64,000 nt of DNA, taken from contig NZ_JBAJMV010000001.1 in the NCBI RefSeq assembly GCF_036880965.1, forward strand, positions 744,001 through 808,000, written 5' to 3'. Below the pieces are notes generated by a model. The model made no database searches, was not told where the DNA came from, and saw only the letters and a program-made list of their open reading frames with translations. Of this stretch, positions 10,324 through 18,908 are shown in pieces. Positions within the stretch are counted from its first letter, which is position 1. Every line of letters starts with the position of its first letter. The position numbers and the translations under genes are program-made. This DNA comes from JAUASW01 sp036880965. Lineage in GTDB: Bacteria; Pseudomonadota; Gammaproteobacteria; Burkholderiales; Burkholderiaceae_C.

Positions 10324-11988
10324 ATGCGCGCCCTCTTCCGCCTGTTTGGCAAACCCACCCTCGATTCACCGCTGACCATCGCCTGGCTGGGCGCCCTGTG
10401 GCTGGGTGTCTTCGGCAATTGGCCGCTGTGGCAGCGCATGCTGGCACTGCCTGACCTGAGCAATGGCAGCGGGCGTGTCTTCGTGCTGGTGTTCGCCGGC
10501 ATGGTCACGGCCATCCTCGGCGCGCTCTTGAGTCTGTTTGCCTGGCCGAAGCTGATCAAGCCGGCCCTGGCCGTCATGCTGCTCAGTGCCGCGCCGCTGG
10601 CCCACTTCATGGGCAGCTATGGCACGGTGATCGACCCGACCATGGTGGTCAACATCCTGCAGACCGACGTGCGCGAAAGCCGCGACCTCCTGAGCGTCGG
10701 CCTGCTCCTGAGCCTGGCCTTGCTGGCCTTGCTGCCCATCGCCTGGCTGTGGAAGCGCAAGCTGCATTCGCATCCCTGGCCAGGTCGGCTGGGACGCAAT
10801 CTGCTGGCCTTCGCTGGCGGCCTGGTGCTGGCCGTAGGCCTGGCCTTGAGTTGCTTTGCCGACCTGGCTTCGACGATGCGCAACAACAAGTCGCTGCGCT
10901 ACATGATCAGCCCGGTGAATCTGTATTACTCGCTGGGCTCGGTGATGGCCGCCAAGCGCGCCGCACCCAAGGGCCCGCCGGAAGTGATTGGCGCTGATGC
11001 CAAGCTGATTGCGCGCGATCCAGGGGCCAAGCCACGCCTGCTGCTGCTGGTGGTCGGTGAGACAGCGCGCTCGGCCAACTTCTCGCTGAACGGCTATGGG
11101 CCGACCACCAATCCGGAGCTGGCGAAGGCCGATGTTCTGAGCTTCCGCAATGTCTCATCCTGCGGCACGAGCACCGCTGCTTCGCTGCCCTGCATGTTCT
11201 CGCACCTGGGCCGCGAGGCCTTCATCGAGCAGAAGCGTTCGCAGGAGACCCTGCTGGACGTATTGCAGCGCGCCGGCCTGGCCGTGCTCTGGCTGGACAA
11301 CCAATCGGGCTGCAAAGGCATCTGCGACCGCGTGCCCAGCGCCATGGCGGCACAGCCGGTGGCTGGCGCAGCGCCTTTGCCGGCAGGGCTTTGCGATGGC
11401 ACGGAGTGCTTCGATGGCGCCTTGTTGCATGGCCTGGACGAACGCCTCGGCGCGCTCGACCCCGAACGCGTGGCACGCGGCGTGGTGCTGGTGATGCACC
11501 AGATGGGCAGCCATGGGCCGGCCTACTACAAGCGCTCGCCCGCAGACCGCAAGCCCTTCCAACCCGAGTGCAAGTCCAACGCCCTGCAGCACTGCGAACG
11601 CCAGGCCCTGGTCAATGCCTACGACAACTCGATCGCCTATGCCGACTGGCTGCTGGCCCGCAGCATCGACTGGCTGAAGACCAAGTCGGATCGCTTCGAC
11701 ACTGCGATGCTGTATGCCTCCGACCACGGCGAATCACTCGGCGAGAACAATCTGTACCTGCACGGCCTGCCCTACAGCATGGCACCAAAGGAGCAGACGC
11801 ACATCCCGATGATCCTGTGGATGCCCGAAGCGAGCAGCCAGTCACTCAAGCTCAGGAGCGGCTGCCTCAAGAGCCGCCTGGACCAGCCCTTCTCGCACGA
11901 CCAGCTGTTCCACACCGTGCTTGGCTACAGTGGCGTGCAGAGCCAGGTCTACAGAAGCGACTGGGACATCCTGGCCGGCTGCCGCTGA
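10324..11988 (+). CDS. eptA: Phosphoethanolamine-lipid A transferase (EptA/MCR family)
   Basis: 554 residues. Inner-membrane enzyme that moves phosphoethanolamine from phosphatidylethanolamine to lipid A on the periplasmic side, lowering surface charge. Five hydrophobic segments lie in the first 185 residues. The catalytic sulfatase-like domain shows E246 (GETARS), the nucleophile T282 (CGTSTAA), D467 and H468 (YASDHGESLG) and H480 (YLHGLPY), matching the zinc and phosphate site of the family. Paired cysteines (280/290, 330/334, 357/362, 416/424) fit periplasmic disulfides. The start is chosen at the first ATG before the first membrane segment. It ends 9 bases from a convergent gene with no terminator between. 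The family includes polymyxin-resistance enzymes; here it is probably a chromosomal housekeeping version. Confidence 0.93.
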   Translation: MRALFRLFGKPTLDSPLTIAWLGALWLGVFGNWPLWQRMLALPDLSNGSGRVFVLVFAGMVTAILGALLSLFAWPKLIKPALAVMLLSAAPLAHFMGSYGTVIDPTMVVNILQTDVRESRDLLSVGLLLSLALLALLPIAWLWKRKLHSHPWPGRLGRNLLAFAGGLVLAVGLALSCFADLASTMRNNKSLRYMISPVNLYYSLGSVMAAKRAAPKGPPEVIGADAKLIARDPGAKPRLLLLVVGETARSANFSLNGYGPTTNPELAKADVLSFRNVSSCGTSTAASLPCMFSHLGREAFIEQKRSQETLLDVLQRAGLAVLWLDNQSGCKGICDRVPSAMAAQPVAGAAPLPAGLCDGTECFDGALLHGLDERLGALDPERVARGVVLVMHQMGSHGPAYYKRSPADRKPFQPECKSNALQHCERQALVNAYDNSIAYADWLLARSIDWLKTKSDRFDTAMLYASDHGESLGENNLYLHGLPYSMAPKEQTHIPMILWMPEASSQSLKLRSGCLKSRLDQPFSHDQLFHTVLGYSGVQSQVYRSDWDILAGCR

Positions 11989-11997
11989 TTCATTGAG

Positions 11998-13134
11998 TTA
12001 GAACAATTCCGCCTGCGCTGAATCAACATCCCCAGGTGGCTTGAACTGGCTGAGATCCAGGGGCGAGCGCTCCCGCATGAGGCCGAGCCTGGCGCTGGCC
12101 TTGTTGAGGCGCTGGCGCAAGAGCTGTGCCCAGATGCCCTCGCCGGTCATTCGGGTGCCAAAGTTGGGGTCGTTGTCCTTGCCGCCGCGCATCTCGCGCA
12201 GCCTCGCCATCACGCGCGCGGCCTTGTCTGGCTGGTGCTGCTGCAACCAGTCTTGAAAGAGTGGGTCGACCTCCCAGGGCAGGCGCAGCGGAATGCTGAA
12301 GGCCATGCTGGCACCGGCCTCGGCGGCGGCCTCGAGGATGCGTTCCAGCTCCGGCTCGTTGAGGAAGGGAATGATGGGCGAAACGCTCACACCCACCGGG
12401 ACGCCGGCCTCAGCCAGCGTCTTGATGGTGCGCAGCCGTCGGTGCGGCGCCGCTGCGCGAGGCTCGAGCGTGCGGGCCAGGTGCGGGTCCAGCGTCGTCA
12501 CCGAGACATAGATCGCCACCTGGTTCTTCGCCGCCATCGGCGCTATCAGGTCCAGGTCTCTCTCAACCCCCGAGGACTTGGTGACGATCGAGAAGGCATG
12601 GCCGCATTCGGCCAGCTGCTCGATGATGCGGCGCGTGATGCGCAGCTCGCGTTCGATCGGCTGGTACACGTCGGTGGCCGTGCCCATGCACAGCTGCCGC
12701 GGCTTGTAGCCCGGCTTGCTCAATGCCTCGCGCAGGAGCTCGGGCGCATTGACCTTGGCGACGATGCGGGTCTCGAAGTCCAGGCCCGGCGACAGATTCA
12801 GGTAACTGTGGGTCGGCCGCGCAAAACAGTAGATGCAGCCATGTTCGCATCCTCTGTACGGGTTGATGGAAATGTCGAAGCCGATGTCCGGCGACTGATT
12901 GGTCGAGACGATGGTCTTGGCCCGCTCTTCGATGATCTGCGTGGCCGGCGGCAGGTGCTCGACTTCAGCCTCCTGCTGCAGCGAACCCCAGCCGTCATCG
13001 AACTGCTCGCGCAGGTCCTTGCTGAAGCGGTGCTTGATGGCCCAGGCGCTGCCGCGACCTTTCAGGGCATCGGCCTGGACGTAAAGAGGCTGGGCCAGGG
13101 CCGGCTTGGCATTGGTGCTGGGCTTGAAAGACAT
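11998..13134 (-). CDS. PA0069-family radical SAM protein, SOS box at its start
   Basis: 378 residues. The radical SAM cluster motif is CX3CX2C in NPYRGCEHGCIYC (C96, C100, C103). The rest resembles the SplB-like PA0069 family: the GRGSAWAIKHRF N-terminus, the FARPTHSYL segment after the cluster and a SPIIPFLNE segment. The reaction is unknown; the fold suggests SAM-dependent radical chemistry, possibly on nucleic acid. A perfect LexA box (13136-13151) ends one base upstream of the ATG, so there is no room for a ribosome binding site downstream of the operator. This points to DNA-damage control and perhaps a leaderless message. I see no alternative in-frame start nearby. Confidence 0.88.
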   Translation of the reverse strand: MSFKPSTNAKPALAQPLYVQADALKGRGSAWAIKHRFSKDLREQFDDGWGSLQQEAEVEHLPPATQIIEERAKTIVSTNQSPDIGFDISINPYRGCEHGCIYCFARPTHSYLNLSPGLDFETRIVAKVNAPELLREALSKPGYKPRQLCMGTATDVYQPIERELRITRRIIEQLAECGHAFSIVTKSSGVERDLDLIAPMAAKNQVAIYVSVTTLDPHLARTLEPRAAAPHRRLRTIKTLAEAGVPVGVSVSPIIPFLNEPELERILEAAAEAGASMAFSIPLRLPWEVDPLFQDWLQQHQPDKAARVMARLREMRGGKDNDPNFGTRMTGEGIWAQLLRQRLNKASARLGLMRERSPLDLSQFKPPGDVDSAQAELF

Positions 13135-13135
13135 A

Positions 13136-13151
13136 CTGTATTTTCATACAG
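13136..13151 (-). promoter_or_regulatory. LexA (SOS) box
   Basis: CTGTATTTTCATACAG is an exact CTGT-N8-ACAG palindrome with an A/T-rich core, in the wider match TACTGTATTTTCATACAGCA. It lies immediately before the radical SAM start codon. Confidence 0.85.
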
Positions 13152-13252
13152 CATTCCAGATTGCACCAGCGCGGATTCAGCGCCTGCACCAGGGCCGGTG
13201 CGGCGGCCGCAGGTCGCGGCGCTGAAGTCAGGCAGCCCGGAAGTTCAGACGT

Positions 13253-15808
13253 TCAGGCCCGCAGCCGCGCGGCGTCCGGCGGCAGGGCCGGGCTGAACAG
13301 CCAGCCCTGGTATTCGTCGCAGCCCAGCGCGCTCAGGCGCTCCAGCTGGGGCTGCTCCTCGACACCCTCGGCGATCACGCGGCAGCCGAGCGTGTGGGCC
13401 AGTCCGATGACGGCACGCACGATGGCGTCATCGCTGTCCTTGCGGAGCATGTCGCGCACAAAGCTGCGGTCGATCTTGATCACCTGGATCGGGAAACTCC
13501 TGAGCCAGGCCAGCGAACTGTGGCCGGTCCCGAAGTCGTCCAGATGCACGGCGATGCCCGCGTCCTGCAGGCGCTGCAACTGCCGGGCCGCTTCGGCCGG
13601 GTCGTCCATCACCGCCGATTCGGTGATCTCCACGACCAGAGAGCAGCTGGGCAGGGCATGGCGGCCGAGGGTCTGCAGAACCTGCTCGGCCAGGGCCGCA
13701 TCGCGGAACTGCAGGGGCGAGAGATTGATCGCCACCACGGTCTCGAAGCCCTGATCACGCCAGTTGCGCAATTGCGCGCAGGCACGCTGCAGCACCCAGG
13801 CACCGATCTCGCCCATCAGCCCGGCGCGTTCGGCCACCGGCACGAACAGGGCCGGCGAGACCATGCCGAGCTGCATGTCGTCCCAGCGCAGCAGGGCCTC
13901 GAAGCCGAGAACCCGCCCGTCCGGCACGCCGACCTGGGGCTGGTAATGCAGGTCCAGCGTGCCCTGCTGCAAGGCCAAGCGCAGGCGCTGCTCAAGCAAG
14001 GCATCGCGGCGCGAGCGCTCGCCGAGCTGCTCGGTGTAGCGCTGCACCTGGCCCTTGCCCAGCGCCTTGGCCGACTGAAGGGCCAGTTGCGCGCGGCCCA
14101 GCAACTCGGTGGGGCTCAGCTCTCGCGGCGCGGGCTCCAGCAGCAGCCCGAAGCAGGCCGTCTGGCCGGCGCCGGTGCCCAGCTCCAGGAGCACCGTCTG
14201 CAGCCGGCTGGCGAGCAGTTCGGGCGTGGTCACCATGTCGCACAGGATGGCGAACTCGTCGCTGCCGAGGCGTGCCAGCGTCGCGCCCTCGGGCAGCACC
14301 GGCAGGAGCGCCGCGGCGCAGGCGCGCAGCAGGCTGTCGCCGGCCGGCGTGCCCTGGAACTCGTTGACCGCATGGAAGCCGTCCAGGTCCAGCACCAGCA
14401 GCATCAGCGCGCGCCCGCCCGAGGCGGCGGCGGCCAGCCGGTCGGCGAACAGCCAGCGGTTGGGCAGGCCGGTCAGGGCATCGTGCGTGGCACGGTATTG
14501 CAGCTCGCGCTCGTGAGCGCGGCGCTCGCTGATGTCAGACACATAGGCCGTGAGCCGCGGCTGCTCGCCGCCGTCGTCCAGGCCCAGCGCCACCTCGATG
14601 TCGAACTCATGGCCGTCGGCATGCAGGCCCCGCAGCCCGTCGCGGCCGCGCATGGCCGGCCAGCCGGGCGAGTCCATGTAGCGGGCCCTATGCGCCAGGT
14701 GGCGCTCTCGCAGGGCCGGCGGCAGCAGCAGTTCCATGCCCTGCCCCACGAGGTCCTCGCGCCGGCGGCCGAACATCTGTTCCAGGGCGCGGTTGACAAT
14801 GAGGATCTGGCCCTCGCGATCGGTCACCACGACGCCGTCGGGCGCCAGCTCCAGCAGGTTGCGATACTTGGCCTCGCGCAGCTCGGCCTCGATGAAGGGG
14901 CGACGCACGCGGTCGATGAACATGCACCGGTACAGCAGCGCGTAGCTGAGCAGCTTGTAGAGATGGCCGGTCATGTTGGCCATGTCGGTCGAGCGCTCCG
15001 AGAAGAGCACGAAGAAACCCTCCCCCAGCGCAGCCAGCCACAGCGCGAGACGCAACTCGGTGTCGCCACCCTGGCGGCCATCGCCGCGTCGGCGCCGTGC
15101 GTGCAGGACCAGGGCCAGCAGGTTCAGGCCGGCAATGCCCAGCTCCAGGCCCTTCTTCAGTGGTGTCAGGCCCTGTCCCGGCACGAACATCGCCGGCAGC
15201 TGCTGAGGCGCCACCACCGCTTGAGCGGCGAGCGCACACACGATCACAAACAGCAGGCCCGCCAGTCCCAGCCACAGGGCGCCCATGCGGCCCTGGCGAA
15301 GCTGCCACCCGGCTGCCCAGGCCAACAGGCTCAGGGCCGCTACCAGGCGCGCCAGCAGCCACAGGAGGATGGACTTGTGCGGCGTGTTGGGCGAGAACAG
15401 GTCGGGCATGCCGGCATAGCTGGCCAAGTGCAGCAGGTCCAGCGCCGCGATCAGCAGGAAGGCCGTGGTCAGTACTGGCGCGCGTCGGCCGGTAGCATCG
15501 CCGAGCGTGTAATTGGCGGTCAGCCCCACGGTCAGGCAGACCAGCACCGCCGCCATCTCAAGCAGCGTGTGCAGCGCAAGAAAGCTCTCGCGATGCACGC
15601 CCACGTCCAGCCAATGGCCCGGCAGCACGGCCACATAGAGCGCCAGCGTCACCCCGCCCAGCAGCGGCAGCTGCCATGCCTGGGCCCGCCAGCCATCGTG
15701 CCCCGTCGCGGGCGATGCCAACTGCCTGGCGCTCAAACTGCGGCCATCGACGGCCCCCTCTCCTGTCGCTTGTCGCATGCCCGGATCGTCACAGGCCTCA
15801 CGCTTCAC
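13253..15808 (-). CDS. Membrane sensor PAS-GGDEF-EAL cyclic-di-GMP protein
   Basis: 851 residues from the GTG at 15808, or 841 from the ATG at 15778; neither has a good ribosome site. The N-terminal part (about 45-285) has seven or eight membrane segments and resembles a MASE-type integral sensor. A PAS domain follows (LLELAPDGVVVTDREGQIL), then a GGDEF domain whose signature reads GSDEF (LARLGSDEFAIL), and a C-terminal EAL domain. The EAL part keeps the motif FEALLRW and the metal and catalytic residues in NLSPLQF, EITESAVM, LDDFGTG, IKIDRSFV and AEGVEE, so c-di-GMP hydrolysis is likely. Cyclase activity is doubtful because of the Gly-to-Ser change. It starts 15 bases after the helicase gene stop, probably in one operon. 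Confidence 0.9.
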   Translation of the reverse strand: MKREACDDPGMRQATGEGAVDGRSLSARQLASPATGHDGWRAQAWQLPLLGGVTLALYVAVLPGHWLDVGVHRESFLALHTLLEMAAVLVCLTVGLTANYTLGDATGRRAPVLTTAFLLIAALDLLHLASYAGMPDLFSPNTPHKSILLWLLARLVAALSLLAWAAGWQLRQGRMGALWLGLAGLLFVIVCALAAQAVVAPQQLPAMFVPGQGLTPLKKGLELGIAGLNLLALVLHARRRRGDGRQGGDTELRLALWLAALGEGFFVLFSERSTDMANMTGHLYKLLSYALLYRCMFIDRVRRPFIEAELREAKYRNLLELAPDGVVVTDREGQILIVNRALEQMFGRRREDLVGQGMELLLPPALRERHLAHRARYMDSPGWPAMRGRDGLRGLHADGHEFDIEVALGLDDGGEQPRLTAYVSDISERRAHERELQYRATHDALTGLPNRWLFADRLAAAASGGRALMLLVLDLDGFHAVNEFQGTPAGDSLLRACAAALLPVLPEGATLARLGSDEFAILCDMVTTPELLASRLQTVLLELGTGAGQTACFGLLLEPAPRELSPTELLGRAQLALQSAKALGKGQVQRYTEQLGERSRRDALLEQRLRLALQQGTLDLHYQPQVGVPDGRVLGFEALLRWDDMQLGMVSPALFVPVAERAGLMGEIGAWVLQRACAQLRNWRDQGFETVVAINLSPLQFRDAALAEQVLQTLGRHALPSCSLVVEITESAVMDDPAEAARQLQRLQDAGIAVHLDDFGTGHSSLAWLRSFPIQVIKIDRSFVRDMLRKDSDDAIVRAVIGLAHTLGCRVIAEGVEEQPQLERLSALGCDEYQGWLFSPALPPDAARLRA

Positions 15809-15823
15809 GGCAAGCCGGGGAAA

Positions 15824-17788
15824 TCATGGACCAGGCAGCAAGCCCGCGTCCAGCAGGAAGCGTGAGGGCGCCTGTGGATTGAAGGCCAGGGTGAGGCGCT
15901 GCCGCGCGCGCGTCATCGCCACATAGAGCAGATTGCGGCTTTCAGCGGCGCCGGCCTCGCCGACAAACTCGCCACGGCTGAGGTGCGGAATCAGCACATG
16001 GTCGAACTCCAGGCCCTTGGCGGCCTCGATGCTGGACAGTGTCACGCGCGACTTGCCCCGCACACGCGACTGCACCAGGGCCAGCGCATGCAGCATCTGG
16101 AAGCCGTCGGCCACGCTGGTGTCCTCGGCCAGCACCACCTGCACGAGCTGGGCGATGTTGTCGCGCACCTGGGTGATGTCCTCCCGGCGGACCAGCACGG
16201 CACGCGCCAGGCCTGCCGGGTCCAGCGCCTGCATGAACCCGCGCGCAAACGTGCTGAGGCCACCCGCACGCAGTAGCTCCATTGCTGCGTGCAGCCTGGG
16301 TCTGGCGAAGTCCGAGGCCGTGCGCAGCACCTGGTTGGCGATGAAGTCATGCATGCCATCGACGGGGCTTGCGGCCTCCTCGATCGCTCGGCGCTGCGCG
16401 GTCACGGCGTCGACATGGCGCAGCTCGGTGCTGTCGATCCAGGCGCCACAGAAAAGCATCATGGCCTCCAGCACCTGCGCTCGCTGCGCCTTGTCCGGGA
16501 AGCCGCTGAAGTCATTGCTGCAAAAGGCCTGCAGGCCGCGCACCAGCAGCACTTCGCGGCGCTGCAGGAAGGGGCGCAGGCCCTGCGCGTCATAGGCAAT
16601 GCCGAGCTTCAGGAGCTCGCGCTCGATCAGCACCGATTGCGAAGGACGGCGCAAGAGCAGGCGCAGATCCTGAAGCCCTGACTGCGCCAGGTGCTCCTGC
16701 GCGATGCGCGCGATCAACTGGGCCTGCAGGCGATGCGAGTCGGCGGGGAGCAAGCAGATCTCGGTGGCACGAAGGCCGGCGGCCAGATAGGGCTTGCATG
16801 CCAGCAGGCCGGCGGCCTGCGCCAGCGTGGCGCCAAAACGATGGCTGGCCGTCAGCGGCAGGCGCATCGGCTGGCCGATCTCCTGCTCGAAATGCTCGCG
16901 CATGAAGCCGGCCTCCGCGCCCGCCTGCGAGTGAATCACCTGGTCACGGTCACCGACGCCGACAAAGGCCGCACGCGAGTTGTGCTGCAGCAGCGCCTTG
17001 AGCACGGTGAACATCGCCCGGTTGGTGTCGTGCATTTCGTCGACGACGATCAGCGCCAGGCCCAGCGCCAGCGGCGAATGCTCACCCGTGGCGAGGCCCT
17101 CCTCTGCCAGCAGGGCGCGGGCGAGGTCGTAGCAGGCATCACCGTCGAAACGAAAGGCCGGATGGTCGGGATGCCCGCCGCGGCGAATCGCCTCAAAGGC
17201 GCCGCGCACTCGCAGCGTGAAGTAGTCGCAGCCCAGCTCTTCGGCCATTTCCGGGCTCAGCCCGACGTCGCCCAGTCGCTGCTCAACGCCCAGGCCACCT
17301 TTCAAAACCGCAAACGACTGCAGCAGCCCTTCGACCAGGGCCTCTGACGAAGCCGTGACAGCCATCTCCTCGGGATAGCGCTCGTCGGGCCAGCTTTGCG
17401 CGCGCTCGATGGCGCGCAGCAGGTAGGGCCTGATCTGCTCCAGGCTGGCCAGTTGCAAGGCGCCTGGGCCTTCAAGGGCGAGCAGCAGCTCCGCGCTGAA
17501 CGACTCGAAGGTGTGAATGCGCAGAGCGGCAATCTGCGCCGCCGGAACACCGATCAGGCGCAACTGCGCCTGCAAGGCCTGCACAGCCGGTGCCGTATAG
17601 GTCAGCGCCAGAATCATCTGCGGCGAGGCGCCGCGATGCAAGGCCTGCGCGATGCGCAAGGCGAGCGTGGTCGTCTTGGCAGCGCCGGCATTGGCCTCGA
17701 TCAGCAGATGCCGTGCTCGAGTCGTCTGGATGGTCTGCTGCTCGTCGCTGGGGCGAATGCCCGCAGGGACGAAGATGGGATCGGACAT
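15824..17788 (-). CDS. UvrD/Rep-like superfamily 1 helicase
   Basis: 654 residues from the ATG at 17788 (MSDPIFVPAG); an in-frame start at 17827 would add 13. Motif I reads EANAGAAKTTT, with Ala in place of the usual Gly before the Lys. Motif II is LIVVDEMHDTN, with DEMH in place of the common DEFQD. Motif VI is NLLYVAMTRARQRL. A region near 595-605 (LSSIEAAKGLEFDHV) matches motif V. These place it among ATP-dependent 3'-5' DNA helicases, but it is not a close match to UvrD, Rep or RecB. Its role is unknown; DNA repair is a reasonable inference. A dnaB fragment lies upstream of its start. Confidence 0.85.
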   Translation of the reverse strand: MSDPIFVPAGIRPSDEQQTIQTTRARHLLIEANAGAAKTTTLALRIAQALHRGASPQMILALTYTAPAVQALQAQLRLIGVPAAQIAALRIHTFESFSAELLLALEGPGALQLASLEQIRPYLLRAIERAQSWPDERYPEEMAVTASSEALVEGLLQSFAVLKGGLGVEQRLGDVGLSPEMAEELGCDYFTLRVRGAFEAIRRGGHPDHPAFRFDGDACYDLARALLAEEGLATGEHSPLALGLALIVVDEMHDTNRAMFTVLKALLQHNSRAAFVGVGDRDQVIHSQAGAEAGFMREHFEQEIGQPMRLPLTASHRFGATLAQAAGLLACKPYLAAGLRATEICLLPADSHRLQAQLIARIAQEHLAQSGLQDLRLLLRRPSQSVLIERELLKLGIAYDAQGLRPFLQRREVLLVRGLQAFCSNDFSGFPDKAQRAQVLEAMMLFCGAWIDSTELRHVDAVTAQRRAIEEAASPVDGMHDFIANQVLRTASDFARPRLHAAMELLRAGGLSTFARGFMQALDPAGLARAVLVRREDITQVRDNIAQLVQVVLAEDTSVADGFQMLHALALVQSRVRGKSRVTLSSIEAAKGLEFDHVLIPHLSRGEFVGEAGAAESRNLLYVAMTRARQRLTLAFNPQAPSRFLLDAGLLPGP

Positions 17789-17851
17789 CGCGGCGGCTAG
17801 CGGGCGCAGTCCATCAGCGCTCGGCACTGGCGTGGCTCGCGAAACCCGGCG

Positions 17852-17901
17852 CCTTGCACTCGTCCTTGGTGTCGTACTCGTCGCGGCAGATGAACATGAT
17901 G
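17852..17901 (-). pseudogene. Fragment of dnaB, direct repeat of 22396-22445
   Basis: Fifty bases that match the intact dnaB gene at 22396-22445 in 48 positions and in the same orientation; similarity fades out to about 17842. On the minus strand the frame reads IMFICRDEYDTKDECKAPGFA against IMFIYRDEYYTKDECKEPGVA in DnaB, then runs to a stop. An ATG within it could begin a 27-residue peptide (MFICRDEYDTKDECK...), but there is no reason to think it is made. It lies 26 bases beyond the apbE stop. Confidence 0.85.
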
Positions 17902-17927
17902 CAAAAGGAAGACAGGTTCCAACGAGC

Positions 17928-18908
17928 CTATGAATTCGTCGAATTATGGCCGGACTGGTCGAACCGCCCCAGCCCGACTTCCGTCAGCCGCTCTGCACGA
18001 CGCAAGAGGTACAGCACATCCATCCGCATCCCCTGTGCCATGGCCAGACCTTCGTCGGCACCGGCCACCAGCAAGGCCGTGGCCCAGGCATCCGCCCGCA
18101 TGCAGGTACGCGCCAGCACGGTGACCGAGGCCACCATGTTGCGCACGGGCGCGCGGCGGCGCGGATCCATGGTGTGTGCCAAGCGCGCCCCCTCCACGTC
18201 CAGATAGCGTCGGTAGTCGCCCGAGGTGGCCACGGCAAGGTCCTCCAGCGCGATGACCCCGTGCACCGCGCGGCGCCCAGCCTCAGGGCGTTCGAGCGCC
18301 ACGGCCCAGGGCTTGCCGCTGGCCTGAGCGCCCACGGCGCGCAGTTCGCCGTCAAGCGCAGCCAGCGCATGTCGCACACCGTGCTGCTGCAGAACGAGGG
18401 CCATGCGGTCCACCGCATATCCCTTTGCAATGCCGCACAAGTCCAGTTGCAAGGGCGAATGCTTGCGCGCACGCCCGGCAGGTCCATCCAGCTCAATGCA
18501 TTCGTGTGCGGCAACCGGCATGGCCTCGCGCGCGAGGCGAATCGCCTGCGCATCAGGTGCATCGCGCACCGCGCCAAACCCCCAAGCATCGACCAGCGCC
18601 CCTACGCAGGGATCGAATGCGCCGGCGCTCAGGCGATTGACATCGAGCGCACAGTCCAGCACCTCCAGCATTTCAGCAGGCAGCGCCACCCACTCGCCCA
18701 CGGCTGCGCGATTCAGCCGCGCGAGATCGCTGTCCGGTTTCCAGGGTGACATCTGCTGGTCGACCTGCTCAACCGCTACGGCCAAGGTCTGCTGCAAGGC
18801 TGACAGGTCGACGGCGTTGCCAACATCGATGCTGACCGACCACCGGGTACCCATGGTCGGGCCGTGGAGGGTCATGCGCCGACCAGGCGCGGCCGCCTCA
18901 GAAGACAT
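17928..18908 (-). CDS. apbE: ApbE family FAD:protein FMN transferase
   Basis: 326 residues from the ATG at 18908, which overlaps the upstream reductase stop by 11 bases. Transfers FMN from FAD onto a Ser or Thr of target proteins. Family motifs are present: TLHGPTMGTRWSV at the start of the fold, LDLCGIAKGYAVDRM, ALDGELRAVG, HTMDPRRRAPV and MRADAWATALLVAG near the metal site. No signal peptide or lipobox precedes the fold, unlike most periplasmic ApbE enzymes; an in-frame start at 18944 would add only a basic stretch. Last gene of the flavin operon. The neighbouring DUF2271 protein has the expected acceptor motif and is the probable substrate. Confidence 0.92.
   Translation of the reverse strand: MSSEAAAPGRRMTLHGPTMGTRWSVSIDVGNAVDLSALQQTLAVAVEQVDQQMSPWKPDSDLARLNRAAVGEWVALPAEMLEVLDCALDVNRLSAGAFDPCVGALVDAWGFGAVRDAPDAQAIRLAREAMPVAAHECIELDGPAGRARKHSPLQLDLCGIAKGYAVDRMALVLQQHGVRHALAALDGELRAVGAQASGKPWAVALERPEAGRRAVHGVIALEDLAVATSGDYRRYLDVEGARLAHTMDPRRRAPVRNMVASVTVLARTCMRADAWATALLVAGADEGLAMAQGMRMDVLYLLRRAERLTEVGLGRFDQSGHNSTNS

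Noticed and set aside
11998..13134. Spore photoproduct lyase (SplB) identity for the radical SAM gene
   Set aside because: The organism type does not form endospores and only the general radical SAM/SplB-like fold is supported, so I kept the PA0069-family name.
17855..17898. A 27-residue small protein gene starting MFICRDEYDTK
   Set aside because: It is the tail of the dnaB fragment. It has no ribosome site and its upstream part is not conserved with dnaB.
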